DNA of 5,929 bases from Flavobacteriales bacterium UBA6772 (GTDB lineage: Bacteria; Bacteroidota; Bacteroidia; Flavobacteriales; UBA7430), in contig DKGK01000063.1 in the NCBI GenBank assembly GCA_002453265.1, positions 1 to 5,929 on the forward strand, written 5' to 3'. Under the pieces are notes generated by a model. It saw only the letters and a list, made by a program, of their open reading frames with translations. It was not told the DNA's origin and ran no database searches. Below are positions 1 to 5,387 of this stretch, in pieces. A program made the translations under genes and the position numbers. Every line of letters starts with the position of its first letter. Position 1 is the first letter of the stretch.

Positions 1-56
1 GAGCTGTTCATTCTTTGTCCAGATCCTCCGGCTACTATAATGGCGTAATAGTTCAT
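1..56 (-). CDS. ispD: 2-C-methyl-D-erythritol 4-phosphate cytidylyltransferase, N-terminal fragment
   Basis: Only the first 18 codons are present; the gene continues beyond the left edge. The visible residues are MNYYAIIVAGGSGQRMNS. This is a first beta strand followed by the glycine-rich AGGSGxRM loop that binds the nucleotide in the IspD type of GT-A fold. IspD transfers CMP from CTP to methylerythritol 4-phosphate in the non-mevalonate isoprenoid pathway, in the cytoplasm. The ATG at 56-54 directly follows an A-rich stretch and there is no Shine-Dalgarno site, which is normal for Bacteroidota. The gene lies 121 bases beyond the queA stop and past a strong terminator, so it probably starts its own transcript. 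Other nucleotidyltransferases share this kind of loop, so the name rests on the match to flavobacterial IspD N-termini from memory and on a very short stretch. Confidence 0.72.
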   Translation of the reverse strand, partial: MNYYAIIVAGGSGQRMNS

Positions 57-120
57 TTTTTGTTTAGTCTAAATCTTACTTTCTTTTCTAAGAAAATATC
101 AACTGCAATATAGTAAAAAC
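57..120 (-). other. leader/promoter region of ispD, no clear promoter seen
   Basis: These 64 bases lie between the U-tract of the queA terminator and the ispD start, so an ispD promoter should be here. On the minus strand I find no full match to TAnnTTTG. The nearest is TATATTG, which is one T short and sits right next to the terminator. No Shine-Dalgarno site is seen. Confidence 0.3.
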
Positions 121-159
121 AAAAAAAAGCTAAAAGATGAAAACATCTCTTAGCTTTTT
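121..159 (-). terminator. intrinsic terminator after queA
   Basis: Two 16-base arms (124-139 and 144-159) form a near-perfect inverted repeat around a 4-base loop. The core pairs are AGCTAA with TTAGCT and AGATG with CATCT. In minus-strand RNA the hairpin is followed by a run of eight U (128-121). The only non-Watson-Crick position, 134 against 149, is a G-U pair in minus-strand RNA but an A-C mismatch in plus-strand RNA, so it fits best as the terminator of queA. It starts 19 bases after the queA stop codon. The A/T-rich outer arms make it look bidirectional, but no plus-strand gene ends here. Confidence 0.9.
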
Positions 160-177
160 AATAAAATTTAATGATTT

Positions 178-1227
178 TTATAAAATCAACATTGCATCGC
201 CATACGTAAAGAAGTTGTACTTTTCTTTAATTGCTTCAGCATAAGCTTTTTTAAGTAGCTCAAAACCACAGAATGCAGCAGTGTGCATCATTAAAGTTGA
301 TTTTGGTGTATGAAGATTAGTAATCATACAGTTCGGTATTTTAAAATCGTATGGAGGGAAAATAAATTTATTTGTCCAGCCATCAAACGGATTTAAAGTA
401 TCGTGGGTAGAAACAGAACTTTCAATAGCTCTAAGTGCAGTAGTACCTACAACACAAATACGTCTCTTTTCTTCGAGTGCTTTGTTTACAACATCGCAGG
501 CATCTTGCTTTACAAGAATTTGCTCAGATTCCATTTTGTGCTTAGATAAATCCTCTACTTCTACTTGTCGGAAAGTACCTAAACCAACATGAAGTGTTAC
601 TTCAGCAAAGTTGACTCCTTTAATTTCTAAACGCTTAAGTAAATTCTTACTAAAGTGCATCCCGGCAGTAGGAGCTGCAACAGCACCTTGTTCTTTAGCA
701 TACACTGTTTGATAACGTTCGTCATCTTCAGCATCAGGAGATCTATCTATATATTTTGGAAGTGGCGTTTCTCCAAGTTCGTTCAGTTTTTTTCTGAATT
801 CCTCGTAAGGACCGTCATATAAAAATCGTAACGTTCTTCCTCTAGAGGTTGTGTTATCGATTACTTCAGCAACCAAAGATTCGTCTTCTCCGAAGTACAA
901 TTTATTACCGATACGAATTTTTCTTGCAGGATCAACCAATACATCCCAAAGACGGTTTTCTTGGTTTAATTCTCGCAATAAAAACACTTCGATTCTAGCA
1001 CCTGTTTTTTCCTTGTTACCGTACATACGAGCAGGGAAAACCTTAGTGTTATTTAAAATCATAACATCTTGATCGACAAAGTAATCAGAAACGTCTTTGA
1101 ACATTTTATGCTCAATTTTTCCTGTATCACGATGTACCACCATTAGTCTAGATTCATCACGGTTTTTTGCAGGTCTTTTTGCCAGCAATTCTTCCGGTAA
1201 TTCATAGACAAAGTGAGAAAGTTTCAT
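178..1227 (-). CDS. queA: tRNA preQ1(34) S-adenosylmethionine ribosyltransferase-isomerase
   Basis: QueA transfers and isomerises the ribosyl group of S-adenosylmethionine onto preQ1 at tRNA position 34, giving epoxyqueuosine; it acts in the cytoplasm. Family blocks, in 349-aa numbering, are NRDESRLMV (22-30), NNTKVFPAR (59-67), GAVAAPTAGMHF (181-192), LHVGLGTFR (212-220), VGTTALRAIES (260-270), TNLHTPKSTLMM (303-314) and the C-terminal YGDAMLIL. The protein is full length for the family. I chose the ATG at 1227-1225 because family members begin MKLSHF; an in-frame ATG at 1239 would add only MITK and cannot be excluded. The gene begins 68 bases after the truB stop and has a promoter-like element of its own (1263-1270), so it may be transcribed both with truB and alone. 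It ends at a strong terminator. The residue after LGTFR is Gln where Pro is common; I regard this as normal variation. Confidence 0.96.
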   Translation of the reverse strand: MKLSHFVYELPEELLAKRPAKNRDESRLMVVHRDTGKIEHKMFKDVSDYFVDQDVMILNNTKVFPARMYGNKEKTGARIEVFLLRELNQENRLWDVLVDPARKIRIGNKLYFGEDESLVAEVIDNTTSRGRTLRFLYDGPYEEFRKKLNELGETPLPKYIDRSPDAEDDERYQTVYAKEQGAVAAPTAGMHFSKNLLKRLEIKGVNFAEVTLHVGLGTFRQVEVEDLSKHKMESEQILVKQDACDVVNKALEEKRRICVVGTTALRAIESSVSTHDTLNPFDGWTNKFIFPPYDFKIPNCMITNLHTPKSTLMMHTAAFCGFELLKKAYAEAIKEKYNFFTYGDAMLIL

Positions 1228-1262
1228 TTTGGTAATCATAGAAAGTCTATTTTTAAGGCTTG

Positions 1263-1270
1263 CAAATATA
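1263..1270 (-). promoter_or_regulatory. putative queA promoter (-7 element TATATTTG)
   Basis: On the minus strand the truB-queA gap contains TATATTTG, an exact match to the Bacteroidota sigma-A -7 consensus TAnnTTTG. It is followed by CAAGC, as in the element before hemB. Initiation a few bases downstream would give a leader of roughly 30 bases before the ATG at 1227. No TTG is found at the -33 distance, only a TTC, so the match is partial. In an AT-rich genome an 8-base match with two free positions can arise by chance; its position in the intergenic gap is the main support. Confidence 0.5.
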
Positions 1271-1295
1271 TGAAATTAAATATTGTAGTGAAGTA

Positions 1296-1991
1296 TTATG
1301 ACGACTTCATCATTTCTTCAAACTCTTGAATATCAATTGCGTTTTTTAAATCGTAGGCACCAATTTTTGTACGGACCAATTTACACAACCAAGCACCGCT
1401 ATTAAGTGTCTTTCCTAAGTCGAAAGCTAAGGAGCGGATGTAGGTTCCTTTACTACATGCTACCCTAAACTCCACATAGGGCAAGTTTATAGAGAGTAGC
1501 TCTATTTCTTTAATTGTAATACTTCTCGGTTTCAATTCTACTTCCTCACCTTTTCTAGCACTTTCGTAGAGCTTTTTTCCACCTACTTTTATAGCAGAAA
1601 ATATTGGTGGGAATTGTTCTATAGCACCTAAAAAGTTGAGTAAAGCTTTTTTTATCAGCTCCTCGTTAATGTGCTTAGTAGCAAAAAAGTAATTTTCTGC
1701 CGTTTCGCCATCGTAACTTGGCGTAGTAGCACCTAATTTAATAGTTGCTACGTACTCTTTTTCGGCTGCCTGATAAAGGTCAATTTCTTTGGTTTTTTTT
1801 CCTGTACACAAAATCATCATCCCCGTAGCTAAAGGATCTAAAGTTCCAGCATGACCAACTTTTATTTTCTTTACTTTAAGCTTTCTTTTAATCAACCAAC
1901 GTACCTTATTTACCAACTGAAAACTAGTCCAATGTAACGGTTTATTGAATAGCAAAACCTCTCCTTCGCTAAATTCGTAATCCTTTTTCAT
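1296..1991 (-). CDS. truB: tRNA pseudouridine(55) synthase TruB
   Basis: TruB isomerises uridine 55 to pseudouridine in the T-loop of tRNAs. The catalytic block GHAGTLDPLATG is at residues 46-57, with Asp52 as the expected nucleophile. KEYVATIKLG (78-87) holds the conserved active-site Tyr80. QFPPIFSAIKVGGKKLYE (126-143) and CSKGTYIRSLAFDLG (179-193) are the other standard motifs, and LVRTKIGAYDL (205-215) closes the domain. At 231 aa it has the catalytic domain but no room for the C-terminal PUA domain of longer TruB proteins such as that of E. coli, which in my recollection is usual in Bacteroidota. Its ATG overlaps the stop codon of the upstream GAF gene (ATGA, 1991-1988), which suggests translational coupling. 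Co-transcription with hemB-hemL is therefore likely. Confidence 0.96.
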   Translation of the reverse strand: MKKDYEFSEGEVLLFNKPLHWTSFQLVNKVRWLIKRKLKVKKIKVGHAGTLDPLATGMMILCTGKKTKEIDLYQAAEKEYVATIKLGATTPSYDGETAENYFFATKHINEELIKKALLNFLGAIEQFPPIFSAIKVGGKKLYESARKGEEVELKPRSITIKEIELLSINLPYVEFRVACSKGTYIRSLAFDLGKTLNSGAWLCKLVRTKIGAYDLKNAIDIQEFEEMMKSS

Positions 1992-2446
1992 ATAATATAG
2001 GGAGCTAAAGCTTTACAAATAGTTTCTAATAATAGCTGATCTTGTTCCTTAAAAGCGGCAATCGTATTAGAGTCTATATCAATTTGTCCTAAAACAACGC
2101 CTTCCTTTATAATAGGAACAACAATTTCGGACTTTACATTTATGTTACACGAAATATAATTGCTTTCTGCATTTACATCGTCAACCAAAAATGTTTTATT
2201 TGTTTCTGCCGCTTGTCCGCAAATTCCTTTCCCAAAAGGGATGATCGTATGGTCGGTTGCTTCACCAATATAAGGACCTAAGTGTAATAATTTGTTTTCT
2301 ACATCTGCCAAATAAAAACCCGTCCAATTGTAATGACTCAACTTCTTGTCTAATAAACTACACAACAAAAGCATTTTATTGTTTACCGATTTCTCAGAAC
2401 AAATAATTTCCAGACTTAACTTTTCTATTTCAAGATATGAACTCAC
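1988..2446 (-). CDS. GAF-domain protein, probable free methionine-(R)-sulfoxide reductase
   Basis: This is a single GAF domain of 152 aa with the fRMsr (MsrC/YebR) pattern: YNWTGFYL (39-46), LGPYIG (56-61), FGKGICG (71-77), SEIVVPI (106-112) and GQIDIDS (120-126). fRMsr enzymes reduce free methionine-(R)-sulfoxide in the cytoplasm, normally with thioredoxin. Aligned by eye to E. coli MsrC, Cys100 matches catalytic Cys118, Cys76 matches Cys94, and Glu107, Asp123 and Asp125 match Glu125, Asp141 and Asp143. The Cys84 position is His66, so one of the three classic cysteines is missing. The start is GTG (2446-2444): it overlaps the hemL stop (GTGA), an in-frame TGA lies two codons upstream, and the next ATG (codon 25) would remove the N-terminal helix. 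The gene also overlaps truB by 4 bases. A non-catalytic GAF sensor is the alternative. Confidence 0.85.
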   Translation of the reverse strand: MSSYLEIEKLSLEIICSEKSVNNKMLLLCSLLDKKLSHYNWTGFYLADVENKLLHLGPYIGEATDHTIIPFGKGICGQAAETNKTFLVDDVNAESNYISCNINVKSEIVVPIIKEGVVLGQIDIDSNTIAAFKEQDQLLLETICKALAPYII

Positions 2447-3729
2447 CCTTCAATTTCGTGTATAGATTCGTCTAATGCTTGAATTGTTTTATCTAATAAT
2501 TCTTGTGTATGCGTACGTGCAATAAACAAGGTTTCGAATGCAGAAGGAGCTAAATAAATCCCTCTCTTTAGCATTCCTTGGAACACGTTTTTAAAGTAAT
2601 CGGCATCGGCATTACAAGCATCATCAAAATTAGCAACTTCATCAATATTAAAATGAAAACTAATCATAGAGCCCAAACGATTGATACACACTTTTAAATT
2701 GTATTTATCAAACACTTTACGCATTCCACGTTCAAGATATTCAGTTTTTTCCTCTAGCTCTGCAAAAATACTTGGATTATCGTTCAGCTCTTTTAAGAGC
2801 GTATAACCACAAGACATCGCTAGCGGATTACCTGAAAGTGTACCTGCTTGGTAAACGGGACCTAAAGGAGCTACCATATTCATGATTTCTTCTTTACCAC
2901 CAAAAGCACCTACAGGCATTCCACCGCCAATAATTTTACCCATACAAACCATGTCTGGTTGTATATTAAAACGCTTATGAGCTCCACCAGTTGATAGACG
3001 GAATCCAGTCATAACCTCATCAAAAATGAGGACAGCTCCATGTGCATCGCAGAGTTTACGTAAGCCTTCTAAAAACCCTTTTTGAGGTGGAATACAACCC
3101 ATATTACCTGCAACAGGTTCTATAATTATAGCGGCAACTTCATCCTTATTAACATTCAAAACTTCTTCTACTTGCGCTAAATCGTTAAAACGAGCAAGAA
3201 GAGTGTCTTTAGCAGTTCCTGAAGTAACTCCAGGAGAGTTAGGTACTCCTAAAGTAATAGCGCCCGAACCTGCTTTTATCAAAAAGGCATCAGCATGACC
3301 GTGGTAACAACCTTCAAATTTTATAAACTTTTCTCTACTGGTATAAGCTCTAGCAACACGAATAGCACTCATGCAAGCTTCGGTACCAGAATTTACCATT
3401 CTTACTTTATCTACAGCAGGCACCATAGTACATATTAACTCTGCGATGTCTGTTTCTAAATCTGTTGGAGCTCCGAAAGAAGTAGATTTGTCTGCTGCAT
3501 TTTTTAAAGCCTCTAAAACAGGCGGGTGGCAGTGACCTAAAATCATTGGTCCCCAAGAACCTATATAATCTATGTATTCTTTTCCTTCTACATCTACCAT
3601 TATAGAGCCCTTTGCTTCTTTAAAGAAAACAGGAGTTCCACCAACAGATTTAAAGGCTCTTACAGGGGAATTTACACCCCCTGGAATATATAATTGAGCT
3701 CTTTCGAAAAGGTCTTTACTAGTCCTCAT
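2443..3729 (-). CDS. hemL: glutamate-1-semialdehyde 2,1-aminomutase
   Basis: HemL is a PLP enzyme that converts glutamate-1-semialdehyde to 5-aminolevulinate, the last step of the C5 route to tetrapyrroles. In 428 aa it shows YIPGGVNSPVRAF (14-26), the cofactor-phosphate region NSGTEACMSAIRVAR (113-127), the HemL-typical GCYHGHAD (140-147), IIIEPVAGNMG (201-211), FDEVMTGFR (236-244) and GKIIGGGMPVGAFGG (264-278). Lys265 is the expected Schiff-base lysine and has the same number as in E. coli HemL. QAGTLSGNPLAM (294-305) completes the fold. The ATG lies 5 bases after the hemB stop and the gene ends in a 4-base overlap with the GAF gene, so it sits inside an operon. The region before the start is A-rich and has no Shine-Dalgarno site. 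Related aminotransferases are unlikely given GCYHGHAD and the neighbouring hemB. Confidence 0.97.
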   Translation of the reverse strand: MRTSKDLFERAQLYIPGGVNSPVRAFKSVGGTPVFFKEAKGSIMVDVEGKEYIDYIGSWGPMILGHCHPPVLEALKNAADKSTSFGAPTDLETDIAELICTMVPAVDKVRMVNSGTEACMSAIRVARAYTSREKFIKFEGCYHGHADAFLIKAGSGAITLGVPNSPGVTSGTAKDTLLARFNDLAQVEEVLNVNKDEVAAIIIEPVAGNMGCIPPQKGFLEGLRKLCDAHGAVLIFDEVMTGFRLSTGGAHKRFNIQPDMVCMGKIIGGGMPVGAFGGKEEIMNMVAPLGPVYQAGTLSGNPLAMSCGYTLLKELNDNPSIFAELEEKTEYLERGMRKVFDKYNLKVCINRLGSMISFHFNIDEVANFDDACNADADYFKNVFQGMLKRGIYLAPSAFETLFIARTHTQELLDKTIQALDESIHEIEG

Positions 3730-3734
3730 TTGAT

Positions 3735-4718
3735 TTATTTTTTTAATAATTTGGCAATGTCTTTAGCAAAATAACTAGCTATTAAACTAGCTCCTGCTCG
3801 TTTAAATCCGATAATAGATTCTAACATCGCTTCTTCTAAATTTAACCAACCTTTTTCAGCTGCGGCATGCATCATAGAATATTCTCCCGACACTTGGTAA
3901 GCTGCCACAGGAACCTCAAATTTATCGCTTACCATACGCACCATATCTAAATAAGGCATTCCTGGTTTCACCATAATAATATCGGCACCTTCCTGAATAT
4001 CTAAAGCACATTCTCTTAAGCCTTCTTCAGCATTTGCTGGATCCATTTGGTATGTTTTTTTATCACCAAAACCGGGAGCAGAATCTAAAGCATCGCGAAA
4101 AGGTCCGTAAAAACAAGAAGCGTATTTTACAGAATAGGCCATAATTCCCACATTTGGGAACTCATTTTCTTCTAGTACTTCACGAATAAAACCAATTCTA
4201 CCGTCCATCATGTCTGAAGGTGCTACCATATCGGCACCAGCTTGAGCATGAGAAAGCGCCATTTCGCCAAGAATTTCTACACTTATATCGTTTATAATTT
4301 CTCCATCTTCTACTATACCATCGTGTCCATTAGACGAATAAGGGTCTAGTGCAACATCAGTCATAACATACATCTCAGGATGAAATTCTTTAATCGCCTT
4401 AATAGCTCTTTGCATTAAACCATCGGGGTTTAAAGATTCTGTACCTGTATTGTCTTTAAGCTCATCTGGAACTTTAGCAAACAACAAAACACTACGCAAG
4501 CCTAATTCGTAACACTCTTTTACCTCTTGCAATAAAAGGTCGAGCGTAAAACGAAAATAGCCGGGCATAGAAGAAATCTCTTCCTTGCAGTTTTCGCCAT
4601 CCATAAAAAATAAAGGAACAATAAAATCGCAGGCTGAAATTTGATTTTCTTGCACTAAAGAACGAATCGCTTCAGATTTACGCAGTCTTCGTGGACGAGA
4701 ATAAGGATGTACAATCAT
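3735..4718 (-). CDS. hemB: porphobilinogen synthase (5-aminolevulinate dehydratase)
   Basis: HemB condenses two 5-aminolevulinate molecules to porphobilinogen, directly after HemL in the pathway. The 327-aa protein has the usual N-terminal arm (RPRRLR, 8-13) and a TIM barrel. The two substrate-binding lysines are Lys198 in SVKYASCFYGPFR (196-208) and Lys251 in IMVKPGMPYLD (248-258). APSDMMDGR (166-174), QMDPANAEE (224-232) and YQVSGEYSMM (274-283) are further family blocks. The metal-site segment is DVALDPYSSNGHDG (121-134). The three cysteines of zinc-type enzymes are replaced by Ala123, Asp125 and Asp133, as in Asp-rich enzymes that do not need catalytic zinc. The start gives the expected N-terminus. 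hemL follows after 5 bases. A promoter-like element lies 18-25 bases upstream, so hemB probably heads the hemB-hemL-GAF-truB transcript. Confidence 0.97.
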   Translation of the reverse strand: MIVHPYSRPRRLRKSEAIRSLVQENQISACDFIVPLFFMDGENCKEEISSMPGYFRFTLDLLLQEVKECYELGLRSVLLFAKVPDELKDNTGTESLNPDGLMQRAIKAIKEFHPEMYVMTDVALDPYSSNGHDGIVEDGEIINDISVEILGEMALSHAQAGADMVAPSDMMDGRIGFIREVLEENEFPNVGIMAYSVKYASCFYGPFRDALDSAPGFGDKKTYQMDPANAEEGLRECALDIQEGADIIMVKPGMPYLDMVRMVSDKFEVPVAAYQVSGEYSMMHAAAEKGWLNLEEAMLESIIGFKRAGASLIASYFAKDIAKLLKK

Positions 4719-4735
4719 GTATATGAATTTGCTTG

Positions 4736-4743
4736 CAAAAATA
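4736..4743 (-). promoter_or_regulatory. putative hemB promoter (-7 element TATTTTTG)
   Basis: The minus strand of the gap between the hypothetical gene and hemB contains TATTTTTG, an exact match to the Bacteroidota -7 consensus TAnnTTTG, followed by CAAGC. It ends 17 bases before the hemB ATG, so the leader would be only about a dozen bases long. I see no TTG at the -33 distance, so the match covers the -7 box only. The same TTTGCAAGC string occurs before queA. Confidence 0.5.
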
Positions 4744-4782
4744 CGTTGAATTACTGAATGTGCTTGCTATATAAGAGCTGAT

Positions 4783-5238
4783 TTAACTCAGTGCCATAGC
4801 CTTTTGTTTTAATTCCCCCTTTTCTAGTTGTACGATAAGAGTAGTACAAGCTTTTTGAAAATCATTAACGAGTGCTTCCATCAAAAATAATCGCTTACCA
4901 TTAATGAGTGCTAAATGAGTGCCAAGCTTTTCTTTATCGGTACTAAATACTATAAAACCACCACCACTACACATATGACTTAAGTTACAGCGCAGTTGTT
5001 TATACAGCCAATCATTTTTGGTTAAGTCTTGGTATTTCTGAGGAAATAATTGCTCAATAGCAAGGTGGAACCTTTTTTTAGATTGTGCTTTTACAGCGAT
5101 TGGTTTTTTGTCGATAAAAGCGCCTAAAGTTTCTATACCTTGACTAACCAAAAGAAAAGTTGGAAAAATAAAACCTGCCTCACGAAGTTTTTTACTTTCA
5201 TTAAGTAGTCTCTTTTGGATGAATTCTTCGTTTCTCAT
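4783..5238 (-). CDS. uncharacterised 151-aa protein with RX4H motif
   Basis: I do not recognise the family. The protein looks soluble and mainly helical. It has a basic, charged N-terminus (1-20), a hydrophobic helix FIFPTFLLVSQGIETLGAF (23-41), a basic link KKRF (54-57), then AIEQLFPQKY (60-69) and DWLYKQLRCNLSHMC (76-90), and a C-terminal helix (about 116-139). A single hydrophobic stretch broken by polar residues argues against a membrane protein. R83 and H88 in RCNLSH form an RX4H arrangement after a helix, reminiscent of HEPN folds; this is inference only. Coding is supported by an uninterrupted frame, plausible amphipathic protein sequence and conserved-looking aromatic and Gly residues. 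The start is the only Met before residue 89. It follows the nfu terminator by a few bases and lies 64 bases before hemB, so co-transcription with hemB is possible. Confidence 0.82.
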   Translation of the reverse strand: MRNEEFIQKRLLNESKKLREAGFIFPTFLLVSQGIETLGAFIDKKPIAVKAQSKKRFHLAIEQLFPQKYQDLTKNDWLYKQLRCNLSHMCSGGGFIVFSTDKEKLGTHLALINGKRLFLMEALVNDFQKACTTLIVQLEKGELKQKAMALS

Positions 5239-5243
5239 AGAAA

Positions 5244-5269
5244 TAAAAAAAGCCTGTATAAAACAGGCT
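5244..5269 (-). terminator. intrinsic terminator between nfu and the hypothetical gene
   Basis: AGCCTGT (5251-5257) and ACAGGCT (5263-5269) form a 7-bp GC-containing stem with a 5-base loop. In minus-strand RNA the stem runs into a run of seven U, interrupted by one A before three more. In the plus direction only four T follow, after an A, so the minus direction is favoured. The pairing can extend past one A-A mismatch through four A-T pairs. It most simply terminates the nfu transcript, but it ends only five bases before the start codon of the downstream gene. Confidence 0.85.
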
Positions 5270-5361
5270 ATTTTGCTAAATAGATAAACTTAATGAAGTA
5301 ACATTAAATAAAAACCTACAAACGCTTGATACTTTTTCAAACAACAAAAACTAAATATAGG
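5270..5361. other. AT-rich spacer between nfu and the hypothetical gene
   Basis: I find no gene or RNA here. On the minus strand, TAAGTTTA (5292-5285) and TATATTTA (5359-5352) each match the -7 consensus TAnnTTTG except for the last base. Either could drive the downstream gene, but transcripts from them would have to pass the terminator at 5244-5269. Confidence 0.3.
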
Positions 5362-5387
5362 ACTATTATGGTTGTAAACCTAATAGT
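5362..5387 (-). other. imperfect hairpin overlapping the nfu stop codon
   Basis: ACTATTA (5362-5368) pairs with TAATAGT (5381-5387), and GGTT (5370-5373) pairs with AACC (5377-5380). There is one bulged base (5369) and a 3-base loop. The outer arm reaches into the nfu TAA stop codon. No U-run follows directly in minus-strand RNA, so it is not a standard terminator; it may be a 3'-end stability hairpin upstream of the true terminator about 100 bases further on. Confidence 0.5.

Noticed and set aside
851..1072. A 73-codon open frame on the plus strand.
   Set aside because: It lies wholly opposite the conserved core of queA, has no recognisable protein pattern and no promoter; it is a shadow frame.
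1228..1239. The ATG at 1239 as the queA start.
   Set aside because: It would add four residues before the family-typical MKLSHF N-terminus. It remains possible but is less likely.
2447..2455. The GAAGG just before the GTG of the GAF gene as a Shine-Dalgarno site.
   Set aside because: It touches the start codon with no usable spacing, and Bacteroidota rarely use such sites. Coupling through the overlapping hemL stop is the better explanation.
4314..4361. Loss of the HemB cysteines as a sign of a broken or inactive gene.
   Set aside because: Both Schiff-base lysines and all other blocks are intact, and Asp-containing metal sites are a known functional class.
5290..5307. Inverted repeat TTAATG / CATTAA in the nfu downstream spacer.
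   Set aside because: It is a six-base, AT-rich pairing with a six-base loop and no U-run; expected by chance in such AT-rich sequence.
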